Origin: Bacillota bacterium
Lineage (GTDB): Bacteria > Bacillota > Clostridia > Lachnospirales > Lachnospiraceae
Direction: 5' to 3'
Assembly (NCBI GenBank): GCA_023391695.1
Contig: JAEWAK010000003.1
Span: 62,001 to 126,000 of the forward strand
Length of the DNA stretch: 64,000 bases
Positions 53,505 through 63,038 of the stretch are shown piece after piece. The notes beneath the pieces are model-generated. The model saw only the letters and a program-made list of their open reading frames with translations. It had not been told where the DNA came from and did no database searches. The stretch's first letter is position 1. Each line of letters begins with the position of its first letter. A program made the translations under genes and the position numbers.

Positions 53505-53690
53505 ACTGCCTTTCCATCAGGCAATCCAGAACCCCTGCCAGCCTCCCGCCAAAGCACCGATGAACAGGCTGCTATTATGACCGGCATAGGCAGTTTACCA
53601 TAAATACGGCGGAACAGCTCCAAAAGCAGCCACCAAATCTACGGACAAATCCACGTTGCCGGTTAGCATTATATACCGCCGTGCCTCTGA
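53505..53690 (-). other. Comparatively GC-rich non-genic segment, possible gene relic
   Basis: The base composition is richer in G+C than the neighbouring AT-rich spacers. Minus-strand frames show protein-like but interrupted stretches, such as VDLSVDLVAAFGAVPPYLW followed by a stop and then AGHNSSLFIGALAGGWQGF. No family is recognised and no intact start is present. The rest of the 380-bp gap shows only the hairpin above. Confidence 0.25.
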
Positions 53691-53819
53691 CTAGCGGAAC
53701 ACGGGTTTGTTTACTATGGTATAAATTAAGGAGCCTATGGCTGTAAACAGAAACAAAAGATACATTTTCTTTCTTCTCTTCATCTTACCGGCCCTGCCGT
53801 TACTTATTTTTATAATCAT
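53691..53819 (-). CDS. Small membrane protein in the ABC operon (42 aa)
   Basis: ATG 53819 is preceded by GGAGG with 7-nt spacing, which is why this start is preferred over an upstream in-frame GTG/ATG. The 42 residues have a positively charged N-terminus (RAGKMKRRKK) followed by one hydrophobic helix (MYLLFLFTAIGSLIYTIV). It lies 49 bp after the ABC permease on the same strand and may be co-transcribed. A short transmembrane accessory protein is plausible; the family is unknown. Confidence 0.5.
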   Translation of the reverse strand: MIIKISNGRAGKMKRRKKMYLLFLFTAIGSLIYTIVNKPVFR

Positions 53820-53868
53820 CCCGATACCTCCATGAATTCCTGTTGAATTCCAGAAAAGTTTTTTAATG

Positions 53869-54624
53869 TTATACACTTACCTTTCTCTCAAGCATCCATG
53901 CGGTGCCAATGTAGGTAACCACTGTGAAACATAAGATAATCAAGCTGTCCAGTATAAAATACATGCTCACATTATTTAAGAAGTTATCCGGGCTCCCAAG
54001 AACTAAATTGACGATTTTACTGAATATTACATTTAAGGCAATAAAGATAATAAAACTAACCACACCTTTAAATTTGTTATTGGCCAAAAATGTGGTACTT
54101 AAGGTTATGGAGAAAAAAGCAAGCGTTATCGTACTGATCCATCTCGATATTATTTCGATTACAACAGCTAAAATATCCGTGAATTGGATTCTTAAATTAA
54201 AAAACTGATCCAATAACTGCAATGCTGCTTCCTTGACCTGGGCAATTGCATCATACTTTGCAATCAATATACCTGCGTCTATGGCAAATACGGCAAAAAA
54301 AGCAAGACCGGCCAAAACAATCTGGATTCCGGCAGACAATACTTTGGCACCTACTATACTGTAACTGGTATTCGGTGTTAAAAACAGCATATAGCTGCAT
54401 TTCTGCTTTAAATCATTGGAATAAGTAAGGATTGATTCAAAAGCCAGGAAAAATAATGCGCCAAAGCTAAAGGAAAATAATAACCCCATGGCCGTGCCTA
54501 TTAAATTTTCCCTGCTGGTAACCACCCCAAAAAGGAATAAAACTTCGATTAATCCGACTAAAGCTAATATTACAAGCTTTGAAAAAGCCTGTTTCCTGAA
54601 TTCATATTTCATTAATTTAAACAT
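53869..54624 (-). CDS. ABC transporter permease (ABC-2 type)
   Basis: 251-aa membrane protein with six hydrophobic helices; the first is AFSKLVILALVGLIEVLFLFG (quoted in part) and the last IILCFTVVTYIGTAWML. It has no sequence signature beyond ABC-2 permease topology. Gap to the upstream ATPase gene is 15 bp. With the GntR regulator this is the YtrA-type arrangement, in which the exporter is linked to cell-envelope antibiotic stress; the substrate here is unknown. RBS GGGGGATAGGAAT. Confidence 0.85.
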   Translation of the reverse strand: MFKLMKYEFRKQAFSKLVILALVGLIEVLFLFGVVTSRENLIGTAMGLLFSFSFGALFFLAFESILTYSNDLKQKCSYMLFLTPNTSYSIVGAKVLSAGIQIVLAGLAFFAVFAIDAGILIAKYDAIAQVKEAALQLLDQFFNLRIQFTDILAVVIEIISRWISTITLAFFSITLSTTFLANNKFKGVVSFIIFIALNVIFSKIVNLVLGSPDNFLNNVSMYFILDSLIILCFTVVTYIGTAWMLERKVSV

Positions 54625-54639
54625 ATTCCTATCCCCCTG

Positions 54640-55329
54640 TTATGCATAGATTTCTTTATATAATTCAACGATTGATTTACCGTGTGCTGCCCGAAGTTCT
54701 TCTGCTTCACCATTTAAAACCACCGAACCGTTTTTAATGAAAACCGCATTATCTATAATCTTTTCCAGTTCATCTACTAAATGGCTTGAAATCAATATGG
54801 TCGAATCTTCCCTGGCTACTTCCAGTATCGTGGTCAGAATCTTTTCCCTTGCGATAATATCGATTCCATTTAACGGTTCATCCAGCATATAGAGCTCTGC
54901 CTTCCTGGCCAGGGTTGCGGCTATTTTCAGTTTTGCAGCCAACCCGGAGGATAAGGTTTTTGATTTATCCTTCATTCCCAATTCCATTCTTCCAATCAAT
55001 TCTTCATAACGCTTGCTGTCGAAATCTTCAAAAAAATCCTTATAATACTTACCTACATCCTCTACGGACATATAATTGTAGAAAAATGGTTCCGTAGACA
55101 TATATGCTACTCTTTTCTTGGATTCCACCCCGATGGGATTTCCCTTATAAGTTACGGTTCCGCCGGTGGGCTTAACCAGGCCCGCAATGATTTTCATAAG
55201 GGTGGTTTTACCGCTGCCGTTTGGTCCAAGCAGGGCATAGATTTTACCCTGTTCCACTTCAAGGCTGATTCCGTTAACTGCTGTTTTGTTCATGTATTTC
55301 TTTACAAGATCACTGCATTGTAATATCAT
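54640..55329 (-). CDS. ABC transporter ATP-binding protein
   Basis: 229 aa; start at MILQCSDLVKKY (55329), 8 nt after AGGAG. Walker A LLGPNGSGKTTLMKIIAG, ABC signature degenerate as LSSGLAAKLKIAATLARK (LSSGL instead of LSGGQ), Walker B YMLDEPLNGID, and the switch His in ILISSHLVDEL. The C-terminus is short. It pairs with the ABC-2 permease downstream and is regulated by the GntR gene upstream. Confidence 0.93.
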   Translation of the reverse strand: MILQCSDLVKKYMNKTAVNGISLEVEQGKIYALLGPNGSGKTTLMKIIAGLVKPTGGTVTYKGNPIGVESKKRVAYMSTEPFFYNYMSVEDVGKYYKDFFEDFDSKRYEELIGRMELGMKDKSKTLSSGLAAKLKIAATLARKAELYMLDEPLNGIDIIAREKILTTILEVAREDSTILISSHLVDELEKIIDNAVFIKNGSVVLNGEAEELRAAHGKSIVELYKEIYA

Positions 55330-55440
55330 ATTCCACACTCCTATTATATTTTTATAAATTTCCGCCGAGGCGGCTGTGTTAATTGTGAATCTGCAGGGCA
55401 GATATTTTACTATGTCCCGGATACTTTCCGGTGATCTACA

Positions 55441-55806
55441 TCACTTACTGCTTATATCATATTTATGCTCCAATAAGTTAATTAACTCTTCTTTCGTAAA
55501 TCCCAGCTGTTTCATTCCTTCTATAAAATTATCCAGAAGGGAACCGGCCATTTCTTCTCTTATATTTGTCAATTTCTCCATATCCTCCGTAACATAGGTG
55601 CCCAGACCTCTTTTGGTAAAACAGATTTCTTCTGCTTCCATTTCCTTGTAGATGCGGTTCGCGGTATTGGGATTGATTTTGTATTTGAAAGCCAGATCCC
55701 TTCCGGACGGGAGTTTCTCACCCATGGCAAGGACACCGTTAACCATATCTTTTTTTATATCGTTGATGACCTGCACATATATTGGAATATTGTTGTCAAA
55801 TTCCAT
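55441..55806 (-). CDS. GntR-family regulator, YtrA subfamily
   Basis: 121 aa. Winged helix-turn-helix in the first ~70 residues (PIYVQVINDIKKDMVNGVL; GEKLPSGRDLAFKYKINPNT; MEAEEICFTKRGLGTYV), followed by only ~45 helical residues, the mark of the YtrA subfamily with a short dimerisation part and no sugar-binding domain. Family members repress their own ABC exporter operon. RBS AAAGGAGG. It is first gene of gntR-ATPase-permease; a palindromic operator overlaps its promoter at 55920-55962. Confidence 0.95.
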   Translation of the reverse strand: MEFDNNIPIYVQVINDIKKDMVNGVLAMGEKLPSGRDLAFKYKINPNTANRIYKEMEAEEICFTKRGLGTYVTEDMEKLTNIREEMAGSLLDNFIEGMKQLGFTKEELINLLEHKYDISSK

Positions 55807-55870
55807 CCATTTCCTCCTTTCCTGTTTATTCCGGCTGTTATGCTGTATCTCACTTATATATTGTACTCCT

Positions 55871-55908
55871 GTTCAAAGCGTATATTTGCATTCCGCTTTG
55901 CTGCATGT
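55871..55908 (-). repeat. Repeat family C, copy 4
   Basis: GTTCAAAGCGTATATTTGCA followed by TTCCGCTTTGCTGCATGT. It lies between the gntR promoter and gene, so the hairpin is part of the operon's leader. Two substitutions weaken the stem compared with copy 3. Confidence 0.65.
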
Positions 55909-55919
55909 ACTTTATCACC

Positions 55920-55962
55920 AGTGAACTAGTCAGATAGTACACTATATTTATATTTATGTCAA
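55920..55962 (-). promoter_or_regulatory. gntR-ABC promoter with overlapping YtrA-type operator
   Basis: Minus strand: -35 TTGACA (55962-55957), 17-bp spacer, -10 TACTAT (55939-55934). The palindrome AGTGAACTAG...TAGTACACT (55920-55943, half-site AGTGWACTA with 8 of 9 matching) covers the -10 and start point, as expected for repression by the adjacent GntR protein. Confidence 0.75.
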
Positions 55963-56224
55963 TACCTTTTTTAATTATTTTGAAATATTGTTTGAAATAT
56001 TATTAATTACTTATAAGTATTTACTTATATGAAAACGGCATACACCCAGGGAACATGAAACTATGTTTCAGAATTTCATGTTACGATTTGGGGTTCAAAA
56101 GTCCAATCCTATTACAATATAAAGAATCCGACGCTGTCACTTCTGTGACATTATCCCTGGCGTGTCATGTGCATCTTCCCGCAGGGTTTGTTCTTGAATA
56201 GGATATAATCTCCAAGAATGCTGC
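55963..56224. other. Intergenic region upstream of gntR and downstream of bglX
   Basis: It holds only small pairings such as TGTCACTTCTGTGACA (about 56136-56151). No gene or known RNA motif was recognised. Confidence 0.4.
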
Positions 56225-56252
56225 AAAAGGGCAGCCATGTGGCTGCCCTTTT
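56225..56252 (-). terminator. Terminator of the GH3 gene
   Basis: AAAAGGGCAGCC (56225-56236) and GGCTGCCCTTTT (56241-56252), loop ATGT; A/T ends on both sides. It lies 42 bp after the GH3 stop. Confidence 0.88.
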
Positions 56253-56293
56253 ATGATTTATTCTATTATTCTGTTTATCAGTCCTGCTCCGCC

Positions 56294-58648
56294 TTAATCC
56301 AGGTATAAACTGCCGGTCCATAAATCCCTGCAGCCATCCGACAATATTAACACGAATTCTCCCGGTTCGGCAATGAACTGCATTTTATCATTCCATAGGG
56401 ACAGTTTTTCCTCCGTTAAACTTAAAGTACACGGCTTTGTTTCCCCTTTGGGAACCCATATCTTTTGGAAGGCTTTTAATTCCCTGACCCTGCGGATGGT
56501 ACTGGCCTGTATATCCTTTACATAAAGCATCGGAACGGAATAACCGTCGTAATCACCGTGGTTGGTAATATTAAACTTTATTAGAATTTCTCCATGCCGC
56601 AGTTCTTTCGAAGAAATTGTGCAGGAATTTCCTTTGGTTTCGCCATTTTCCCGTAACCCCTTTCTCTGATACCCTTGATCCGGTTCAAAGGGAACGTATT
56701 CCAGGGCAGTATCCGTAAGACCAAATTCCGTATAACTTAAACCGTAACCAAAAGAATACAGGGGTGTTTTTTCAATATCATAATAATTCATTCCGGCATA
56801 TGAATTCTTATAATTATAATAAACCGGAACCTGTCCCGGGTGCCTTGGAAGGGAAACCGGAAGATGCCCGGAAGGGTTAACCTCGCCGAATAGAATTTCA
56901 GCTATGGCCTGCCCGCCTGACATGCCCGGATAAAAGGCACAAAGAACCGCATCGGCGTGTTTTACGGTATCCGTTACCGCATAAGGCCTTCCCTGAATAA
57001 GCACCGTGATGCACAGCCGGCCGGTTTTATATACTGCCTCCGCCAATTCCTTCTGCAGGCCGGGCAGCCTTAATTCCCCGCAGTCCACACCTTCGCCGCA
57101 GTCCATGGTAAGGGTTCCGGCGGTTTTGGCAGCTCCGTTGGTATCAAAGTCCGCCCCGCTAAAACGGCTGGAGGAACCGCCAAGTACCAAAACCGTGCAG
57201 TCACAGGAAGCTGCAAGGTCTGCGGCTTCCCAAATCTCTTCTTTGGTACCCTGGAATAATCCACAGCCTTTATGATACTTAATCTCAACGGAATCCCCGC
57301 TTTTTTGAAGAAAATCCTGAATACCTTTTAAAACCGTAATGCCATCTCCAGGGTTAACGGGAGGGGTATAATCTCCTAACTGATTGTAAATTTCATCCGC
57401 ATTGGGTCCGATCACGGCCAGGGTTTTCAGCTTTTTGGCATTCAGGGGAAGAATCCGGTTTTCATTTTTCAGCAGCACGACGGATTCCCTGGCTAGTTTC
57501 AGTGCTTCCGGGTATTTCTCATAAGTATAGCCTGCCCAGGAATCCTTTTCTTCTATAAAAGGATTTTCAAACAGCCCCAGTTCAAACTTAAGGGTAAGTA
57601 CCCGAATTACCGCGTCATCAAGGTCTTCCAAGGAAATCAGGCCCTGTCCGAGTGCTTCTTCCAGCCTTGTAAACCCCTTATCCCATAAGCTGATATTAAT
57701 ACCGGACTTTAAAGCCAGGGCAGCAGAGTTTACATTATCCCCGGTCATGACATCCAGCTGGTCGATTGCCACTCCGTCGGCCATAATTACACCTTTAAAC
57801 TGCATTTCGTCCCGGAGGATGTCCGTTAAAAGCTTTTTATTCCCATGGCAGGGAATGCCGTCGATTTCATTGTAAGCCGCCATGATTCCCCTGACCCCTG
57901 CCTCACAGCAGGCCTTTGCAGCAGGAAGGTGAATTTCCCTCAGTTCCCTTTCGCCAATACGGGCAGCACTGGCATTGATTCCTCCCGTGCCTTCCCCCTG
58001 GGCGCAGAAATGCTTTGCAACGGCTACAATGCCGTTATTCTGTATCCCCTCTACGGCTGCCCGGGCAAGTACGGAACAAAGATAAGGGTCTTCCCCATAA
58101 CACTCTTCACTCCGTCCCCATCTGGGATCCCTTAAGACATCCAGAACCGATACCAGGGCCATATGAACACCCATTTCTTTCAACTGCTGCCCGCATACCT
58201 GATAAGCACTTCCTAGCAGCTCGGGATGAAAAGCCGCGCCCGCACTTAAATTGACCGGCAGCAGGTATCCGGATAGGGCCTGGTGGCCATGGGGGCATTC
58301 CGAACTTAACAGCATGGGAATTCCAAACCTGGAATGTTTAAGGACATACCTCTGCACCATATTATAAGCTTTAGGCGCAAGAACTCCCGTAAGACCGGTT
58401 GTATAGTCCTTTCCCGACCAGGGATCCGCGCGGTAAAGGCCGTATAAGACACCCAGACCTCCGAATTTCTTCACTTCTTCTTTGAATTCATCGGTTAATT
58501 CGATCAGGCCGCCCTTACGTTTATAAATAGAAAAGCCATATAATCTTTGATTTAACTGTCCGACCTTTTCCCCTACCGACATAAGAGATAATAAATTCTC
58601 GGCACGCTTCGCTGCGGAAAGGGTTTTATCCTGATATAGATAAGACAT
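56294..58648 (-). CDS. Glycoside hydrolase family 3 beta-glycosidase
   Basis: Start at MSYLYQDKTL (58648), 8 nt after GGAGG; 784 aa. Domain order: (beta/alpha)8-like barrel to about residue 390, with the nucleophile Asp in KGVIMADGVAIDQL (about residue 290) where the family has an S-D-W/M-A-D type motif, KHFCAQGEG, an alpha/beta sandwich, and a C-terminal fibronectin-III-like domain (PEYSFGYGLSYTEFG-type text here is SFGYGLSYTEF). Family members release beta-linked glucose, xylose or related sugars from non-reducing ends. No signal peptide, so it acts inside the cell on imported oligosaccharides. It is the last gene of the locus. Confidence 0.93.
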   Translation of the reverse strand: MSYLYQDKTLSAAKRAENLLSLMSVGEKVGQLNQRLYGFSIYKRKGGLIELTDEFKEEVKKFGGLGVLYGLYRADPWSGKDYTTGLTGVLAPKAYNMVQRYVLKHSRFGIPMLLSSECPHGHQALSGYLLPVNLSAGAAFHPELLGSAYQVCGQQLKEMGVHMALVSVLDVLRDPRWGRSEECYGEDPYLCSVLARAAVEGIQNNGIVAVAKHFCAQGEGTGGINASAARIGERELREIHLPAAKACCEAGVRGIMAAYNEIDGIPCHGNKKLLTDILRDEMQFKGVIMADGVAIDQLDVMTGDNVNSAALALKSGINISLWDKGFTRLEEALGQGLISLEDLDDAVIRVLTLKFELGLFENPFIEEKDSWAGYTYEKYPEALKLARESVVLLKNENRILPLNAKKLKTLAVIGPNADEIYNQLGDYTPPVNPGDGITVLKGIQDFLQKSGDSVEIKYHKGCGLFQGTKEEIWEAADLAASCDCTVLVLGGSSSRFSGADFDTNGAAKTAGTLTMDCGEGVDCGELRLPGLQKELAEAVYKTGRLCITVLIQGRPYAVTDTVKHADAVLCAFYPGMSGGQAIAEILFGEVNPSGHLPVSLPRHPGQVPVYYNYKNSYAGMNYYDIEKTPLYSFGYGLSYTEFGLTDTALEYVPFEPDQGYQRKGLRENGETKGNSCTISSKELRHGEILIKFNITNHGDYDGYSVPMLYVKDIQASTIRRVRELKAFQKIWVPKGETKPCTLSLTEEKLSLWNDKMQFIAEPGEFVLILSDGCRDLWTGSLYLD

Positions 58649-58690
58649 ATTCATGACCTCCGTTTTCCTGTTTGGTACGAAAGAAACCAG

Positions 58691-61600
58691 TTACTTAAAA
58701 ATAATCCGGTAGGTTTTTATTTCGTAAGGTTTTATACTTACTTTAAATCCCTTTTCTGTTACCGGAATATCATCTGCATTTTCCTCCAACAGATTACATT
58801 CCTGTACGGAGGCAATGGAGGCGGCTGCTTCCAGTTTTACTTCTGCATTGGTCAGGGCATTTTCACATTCGTACATACGAAGGATGATACCGTTGCCGTC
58901 TTCGGCTAATTTCACGGTCTCCAGCATGATATTGGACTTATCGACGGCTGCAAAGGATTTTACCGTGCCCGGAATACCGCCCTTGACCGCATAAGCCTGC
59001 TGATTTAACTTATATGCTTCCTGAACCGTTCCGCCGTTTCTCCAGGTTTCGGCATGGGGATACAGGGCATAGGTAAAGTAATGTTCCTCCTGGTCCGTAA
59101 CAGGATTTGGCTCTATGCCGGACTTAATCAGGGTAATTGCCATATTGCCGTCTTTTATGGAATGTCCGTACTTACAGTCATTTAGTAAGCTGACCCCATA
59201 ATGTCCTTCGGATAGATCAATCCATTTCTGACCGCAGCTTTCAAATCTTGCTTTATCCCAGCTGGTATTGGTATGAACCTTCCTTGTTACATTGCCGAAC
59301 TGGATATCAAAGGTTGCTTCATCGGAATGGATATTAACCGGAAAATGGACTTTTAACAAGTGCTGGTGTTCCTTCCAATCCACATAAGTATCAAATTCGA
59401 TCCTTCTGCTGTTTGCATAGAAATAAATTCTTTGTCTGATGGTGGAATTACTGATTTTACGCTCGATCTCCAGGGCTGCCCTTACCGTACCGATTTCCGT
59501 CCATTCCATACGGGTCACCCCAGTGGCATCCCAGTATTTTTCCGTGTAAAAGACGTCAATATCCCAGTTATCATAATAAATAGGTTTATCTTCATACATA
59601 CGCATCAGATTGCCGTATTCTCCGTCTTTTAACACTTCCCTGTCATTTTCCTTGTCATAAACGGAAGTAAACAGGCCCTGTTCATTGATGTTGATCCGAT
59701 AGAACGGTGTTTCCAGCAGATTATCGTCAAGGGTAAAGGGAACTTCTGCTTCCCTGTCCGCCAATGCAAAGGTCTTACTGCCCTTAGACGGAAGACCGGT
59801 AACGTAAGCCACCGCTCCTGCTGCCGTCTGCTGAACGGGATAATAATTTCTGTACTGGTCCGTTAATGCGGATGCACTGCATTCTCCCAGATTTACGATA
59901 TCGCCCCGTTCAAAGCCCAGGGTATTATATACCGTAATTCCTTCTCCCCGATCGGTCAAAGCATCAAGGCGTTCCTGTATCAATCCATTTATTTTTTCCG
60001 TAAGTTCGGCGTATTCTTTTTTCGTCACTTCATAAACTTCATGTATAGAGGAACCGGGCAGGATATCATGGAACTGGTTGATCAGTACGGTTTTCCATAT
60101 GGAATCCAGTTCCCCGGCAGGATATGCTTTTTGTTCCAGAGCCAGCACGGATAATAATTCCAGATCCATAAGCATCAGCTCACTCTTTCGGTTGGAACGT
60201 TTATTCCTGGCCATGGAGGTGTACGTACCCCTGTGGTATTCAAAATAAAATTCACCTTCCCATACGGCAAGCCTTTTATTATCTTTTACCCGGTCATAGA
60301 GTTCTTTAAAATAAGTTCCCGCAAATTCCTGACGCACTTTCGGAATGCCCCGTACCCCCTTTTCCATCCGGCGGGAGGTCTCTAACATTTCCCTGGTAGG
60401 GCCGCCTCCTCCGTCCCCGTACCCATAGGAAATTAAAATGTCATTGTTGATTTCTTTATTCTGGTAACGGGTCCAGCCTCCCATAATGGAATCCGGATGG
60501 AGCATACCGTTATAGGTTGTAAAAAATTCCTCGGCATCCTGGCCAACTCCAAGAGTTGTGATTAAATGGGTCAGGATTTCCGTTCCGTCAATGCCTCTCC
60601 AAAGAAGAGTATCATTCGGCATCTTATTAAACTGGTTCCAGGCTAATTTCGTCGTCATAAAATAGTCGATTCCGCTTTTTTTCATAATCTGCGGCAATGC
60701 CCCCGAATAGCCGAATACATCCGGAAGCCATAATATTTTATTATCTATGCCAAACTCTTCCTGAAAGAATTTTTTGCCGTGCATAAACTGGCGCACTAAA
60801 GATTCCCCGGAGGTTAAATTGCAGTCGGCTTCCACCCACATGCCGCCTTCCGGCTCCCAGCGCCCTTCCTTAACACGTTCCTTCAAACGTACATAAAGTT
60901 CCGGATATCTTTTCTTTAAGAAATAATATAATTGGGGCTGGCTGGACATAAATTTGTAATTCGGATACTCTTCCATTAACTTCAATACAGTGGCAAAACT
61001 GCGCCCTACTTTTTCCCGGGTCTGTTCCACAGTCCACCACCAGGCCACATCAATATGGGTATGGCCGATACAGGTTGCTATTACATCTTCAAATCCGGCC
61101 ATATCCGTATACAGTGCTTTATCTAAATATTCGTCCGCCTCTTCCAGTGTAGTGTAGAAAGCCTCCGAATAAGGTGTTCTCAAGTCCAGTTTGTTAATAC
61201 AGTTATTTAATACGTTCTCTATATCCCTTCTTACTTTATCATCCTTTTCCATTCGGGAAAAAGCACTTAAAGGCACTTTTATATCATAATATAATTTTTC
61301 AATTTTGGGGTCTATCTCAAACATTTCCACAATCAGATTAAACTCCGTATGTAAAATGCCCGTATAAGACTGTAAATCCAGCCGGTAAGTCTGTCCGGCC
61401 ACAGCCGATTCCGTCAATAATACCCGCCTGTGGTTCATATCAATACCCTGTGTTGCCACATTATCCACAAATAAGAGAAATTGCGGATTTTTACCGTCAT
61501 CCCACTCTTCTATCTGGGTTTTTACGTTCATCCACATGGATTTTCCCTGAAGACTGTCCGGGACCGTAAAAGTTGTCCGGAACCAGTAATGCTCATCGGG

Positions 61601-61783
61601 ACCATACCAGTGCATGGTTTTACTGTCAAATTCCTGCCAGGGCTCTTTAAAAGCCTCCGCTTCTTCAGGATGAATGTAATTTCCTTTTTTGTATGTCCAG
61701 TTTTCTACCGGAATTTTCTGAACAACGGACAGCTTATTTAATTCGTCGCAAATCACATTAATTCTTTTATCAATAAAATCCAT
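58691..61783 (-). CDS. Glycoside hydrolase family 38 alpha-mannosidase
   Basis: 1030 aa; start at MDFIDKRIN (61783), 6 nt after AAGGGAG; an upstream in-frame TTG is unlikely. N-terminal ~230-residue beta domain, then the catalytic barrel with metal ligands His/Asp in ATCIGHTHIDVAWWWTVEQT, nucleophile Asp in ILWLPDVFGYSGALPQIM (about residue 370), and the middle and C-terminal beta domains. No signal peptide, so it is cytoplasmic. The family hydrolyses alpha-linked mannose, often from N-glycan or mannan oligosaccharides. Lies 42 bp before the GH3 gene in the same operon. Confidence 0.94.
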   Translation of the reverse strand: MDFIDKRINVICDELNKLSVVQKIPVENWTYKKGNYIHPEEAEAFKEPWQEFDSKTMHWYGPDEHYWFRTTFTVPDSLQGKSMWMNVKTQIEEWDDGKNPQFLLFVDNVATQGIDMNHRRVLLTESAVAGQTYRLDLQSYTGILHTEFNLIVEMFEIDPKIEKLYYDIKVPLSAFSRMEKDDKVRRDIENVLNNCINKLDLRTPYSEAFYTTLEEADEYLDKALYTDMAGFEDVIATCIGHTHIDVAWWWTVEQTREKVGRSFATVLKLMEEYPNYKFMSSQPQLYYFLKKRYPELYVRLKERVKEGRWEPEGGMWVEADCNLTSGESLVRQFMHGKKFFQEEFGIDNKILWLPDVFGYSGALPQIMKKSGIDYFMTTKLAWNQFNKMPNDTLLWRGIDGTEILTHLITTLGVGQDAEEFFTTYNGMLHPDSIMGGWTRYQNKEINNDILISYGYGDGGGGPTREMLETSRRMEKGVRGIPKVRQEFAGTYFKELYDRVKDNKRLAVWEGEFYFEYHRGTYTSMARNKRSNRKSELMLMDLELLSVLALEQKAYPAGELDSIWKTVLINQFHDILPGSSIHEVYEVTKKEYAELTEKINGLIQERLDALTDRGEGITVYNTLGFERGDIVNLGECSASALTDQYRNYYPVQQTAAGAVAYVTGLPSKGSKTFALADREAEVPFTLDDNLLETPFYRININEQGLFTSVYDKENDREVLKDGEYGNLMRMYEDKPIYYDNWDIDVFYTEKYWDATGVTRMEWTEIGTVRAALEIERKISNSTIRQRIYFYANSRRIEFDTYVDWKEHQHLLKVHFPVNIHSDEATFDIQFGNVTRKVHTNTSWDKARFESCGQKWIDLSEGHYGVSLLNDCKYGHSIKDGNMAITLIKSGIEPNPVTDQEEHYFTYALYPHAETWRNGGTVQEAYKLNQQAYAVKGGIPGTVKSFAAVDKSNIMLETVKLAEDGNGIILRMYECENALTNAEVKLEAAASIASVQECNLLEENADDIPVTEKGFKVSIKPYEIKTYRIIFK

Positions 61784-61903
61784 GTGCAACTCCCTTCCGC
61801 GCAGCTGCGCCTTAAACGTTTCTTATTATATTGGTTTGATTCCAAACCTGCAGACAGGGCATAACCGAAACACTTCCTCAGTTACTGCCCGTTGTGCATA
61901 TTA

Positions 61904-62893
61904 TTATAAAGGATTTTTCTTCATATATTCCATTAAATCATTTACTGTCGTAAAAGCCAGGCCTGTCACCGTATCGGCACATCCGTAATACAGGGCAATA
62001 CGGCCGGTATCCGCATCCGTTAATGCCGCGCAGGGGAATACAACATTGGGAACGTCGCCCACACATTCATAGTATTCATGAGGCGCCAGAATATAATACT
62101 TGGAACGGCACTTTACTTTCCAGGGTTCCTCAAGGTCCAGCAGTGCACAGCCCACGCGGTAGACAAAACCGTTACAGGTATTAATAACACCGTGATAGAT
62201 CAAAAGCCATCCCTCATCCGTTTCAATTGGCACCGGCCCGGGTCCGATTTTCGTTGACTGCCATGCGGATGCATCGCCTTTTACAGGATCCATGACATGG
62301 CGGTGATGTCCCCAGTATTCCAGATCTTTGCTGCGGCTGTAAAAAATATCCCCGAAAGGTGTATGTCCCGTATCACTGGGGCGGCTTAAAAGACCGTAAT
62401 ATCCGTCGATTTTACGGGGGAACAATACCCCGTTGCGGTTATAGGGAAGGAACGCATTCTCCAACTGGTAAAAAGTTTTAAAATCAAAGGTATATCCCAC
62501 ACCGATCGTAGGCCCATGGTATCCGTTACACCAGGTTACGTAATACCGGTCTTCCACAAAGCATACCCTGGGATCGTAACGGTATTCCCTTTTTAGTATT
62601 TCCCCGTCTTCCCCTTCAAATGTAATAGGCTCTTCCTTAATTTCCCAATGGATACCGTCCTTGCTGAACCCGGGAAACAAATCCATGCTCACCGATTTAC
62701 TGTCGCAGCGGAATACGCCTGCATACCCGTCTTTAAAAGGGACCACGGCGCTGTTAAATACACTGTTTGAGGATTCAATGGCATCCCTTCCGATAATCGG
62801 GTTCTCAGGGTACCGCCATACCGGCATTTTATAATTTTCCGGTTTCTCCATCCATGGAATACCAGGTAATGAATTACCAATAATCTTACTCAT
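61904..62893 (-). CDS. Glycoside hydrolase family 130 (mannoside phosphorylase)
   Basis: 329-aa five-bladed beta-propeller enzyme of GH130, whose members phosphorolyse beta-1,4-mannosyl linkages (to glucose, mannose or N-acetylglucosamine) giving mannose-1-phosphate. Typical stretches are FNSAVVPFKDGYAGVFRCDS (general acid region), YDPRVCFVEDRYYVTWCNG, TKIGPGPVPIETDEGWLLIYHGV and YYGCADTVTGLAFTTV. The sub-specificity (Man-Glc, Man-Man or Man-GlcNAc) is not readable. RBS TAGGAGG. Sits between the solute-binding protein and the GH38 gene, 120 bp before the latter. No signal peptide. Confidence 0.93.
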   Translation of the reverse strand: MSKIIGNSLPGIPWMEKPENYKMPVWRYPENPIIGRDAIESSNSVFNSAVVPFKDGYAGVFRCDSKSVSMDLFPGFSKDGIHWEIKEEPITFEGEDGEILKREYRYDPRVCFVEDRYYVTWCNGYHGPTIGVGYTFDFKTFYQLENAFLPYNRNGVLFPRKIDGYYGLLSRPSDTGHTPFGDIFYSRSKDLEYWGHHRHVMDPVKGDASAWQSTKIGPGPVPIETDEGWLLIYHGVINTCNGFVYRVGCALLDLEEPWKVKCRSKYYILAPHEYYECVGDVPNVVFPCAALTDADTGRIALYYGCADTVTGLAFTTVNDLMEYMKKNPL

Positions 62894-62941
62894 TATTAAT
62901 AGCCTCCTATTAGCTTGTAATCAATTTTCTGCAAAGAAAAA

Positions 62942-63028
62942 GGACTGCTGCAAAATATCAGTTTATTACACCTGTGGAGGATTAATTTCCTATCCCAGGT
63001 AATATGTCTATGAATTTTGCAACAGCCC
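62942..63028. mobile_element. Repeat family B, second copy (87 bp)
   Basis: GGACTGCTGCAAAAT (62942-62956) and ATTTTGCAACAGCCC (63014-63028) are inverted copies, matching the ends of 9182-9276 with one or two changes. The interior is AT-rich and non-coding. It lies just 11 bp after the binding-protein stop and may end its transcript while residing between it and GH130. Confidence 0.65.
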
Positions 63029-63038
63029 TATGGTATTA

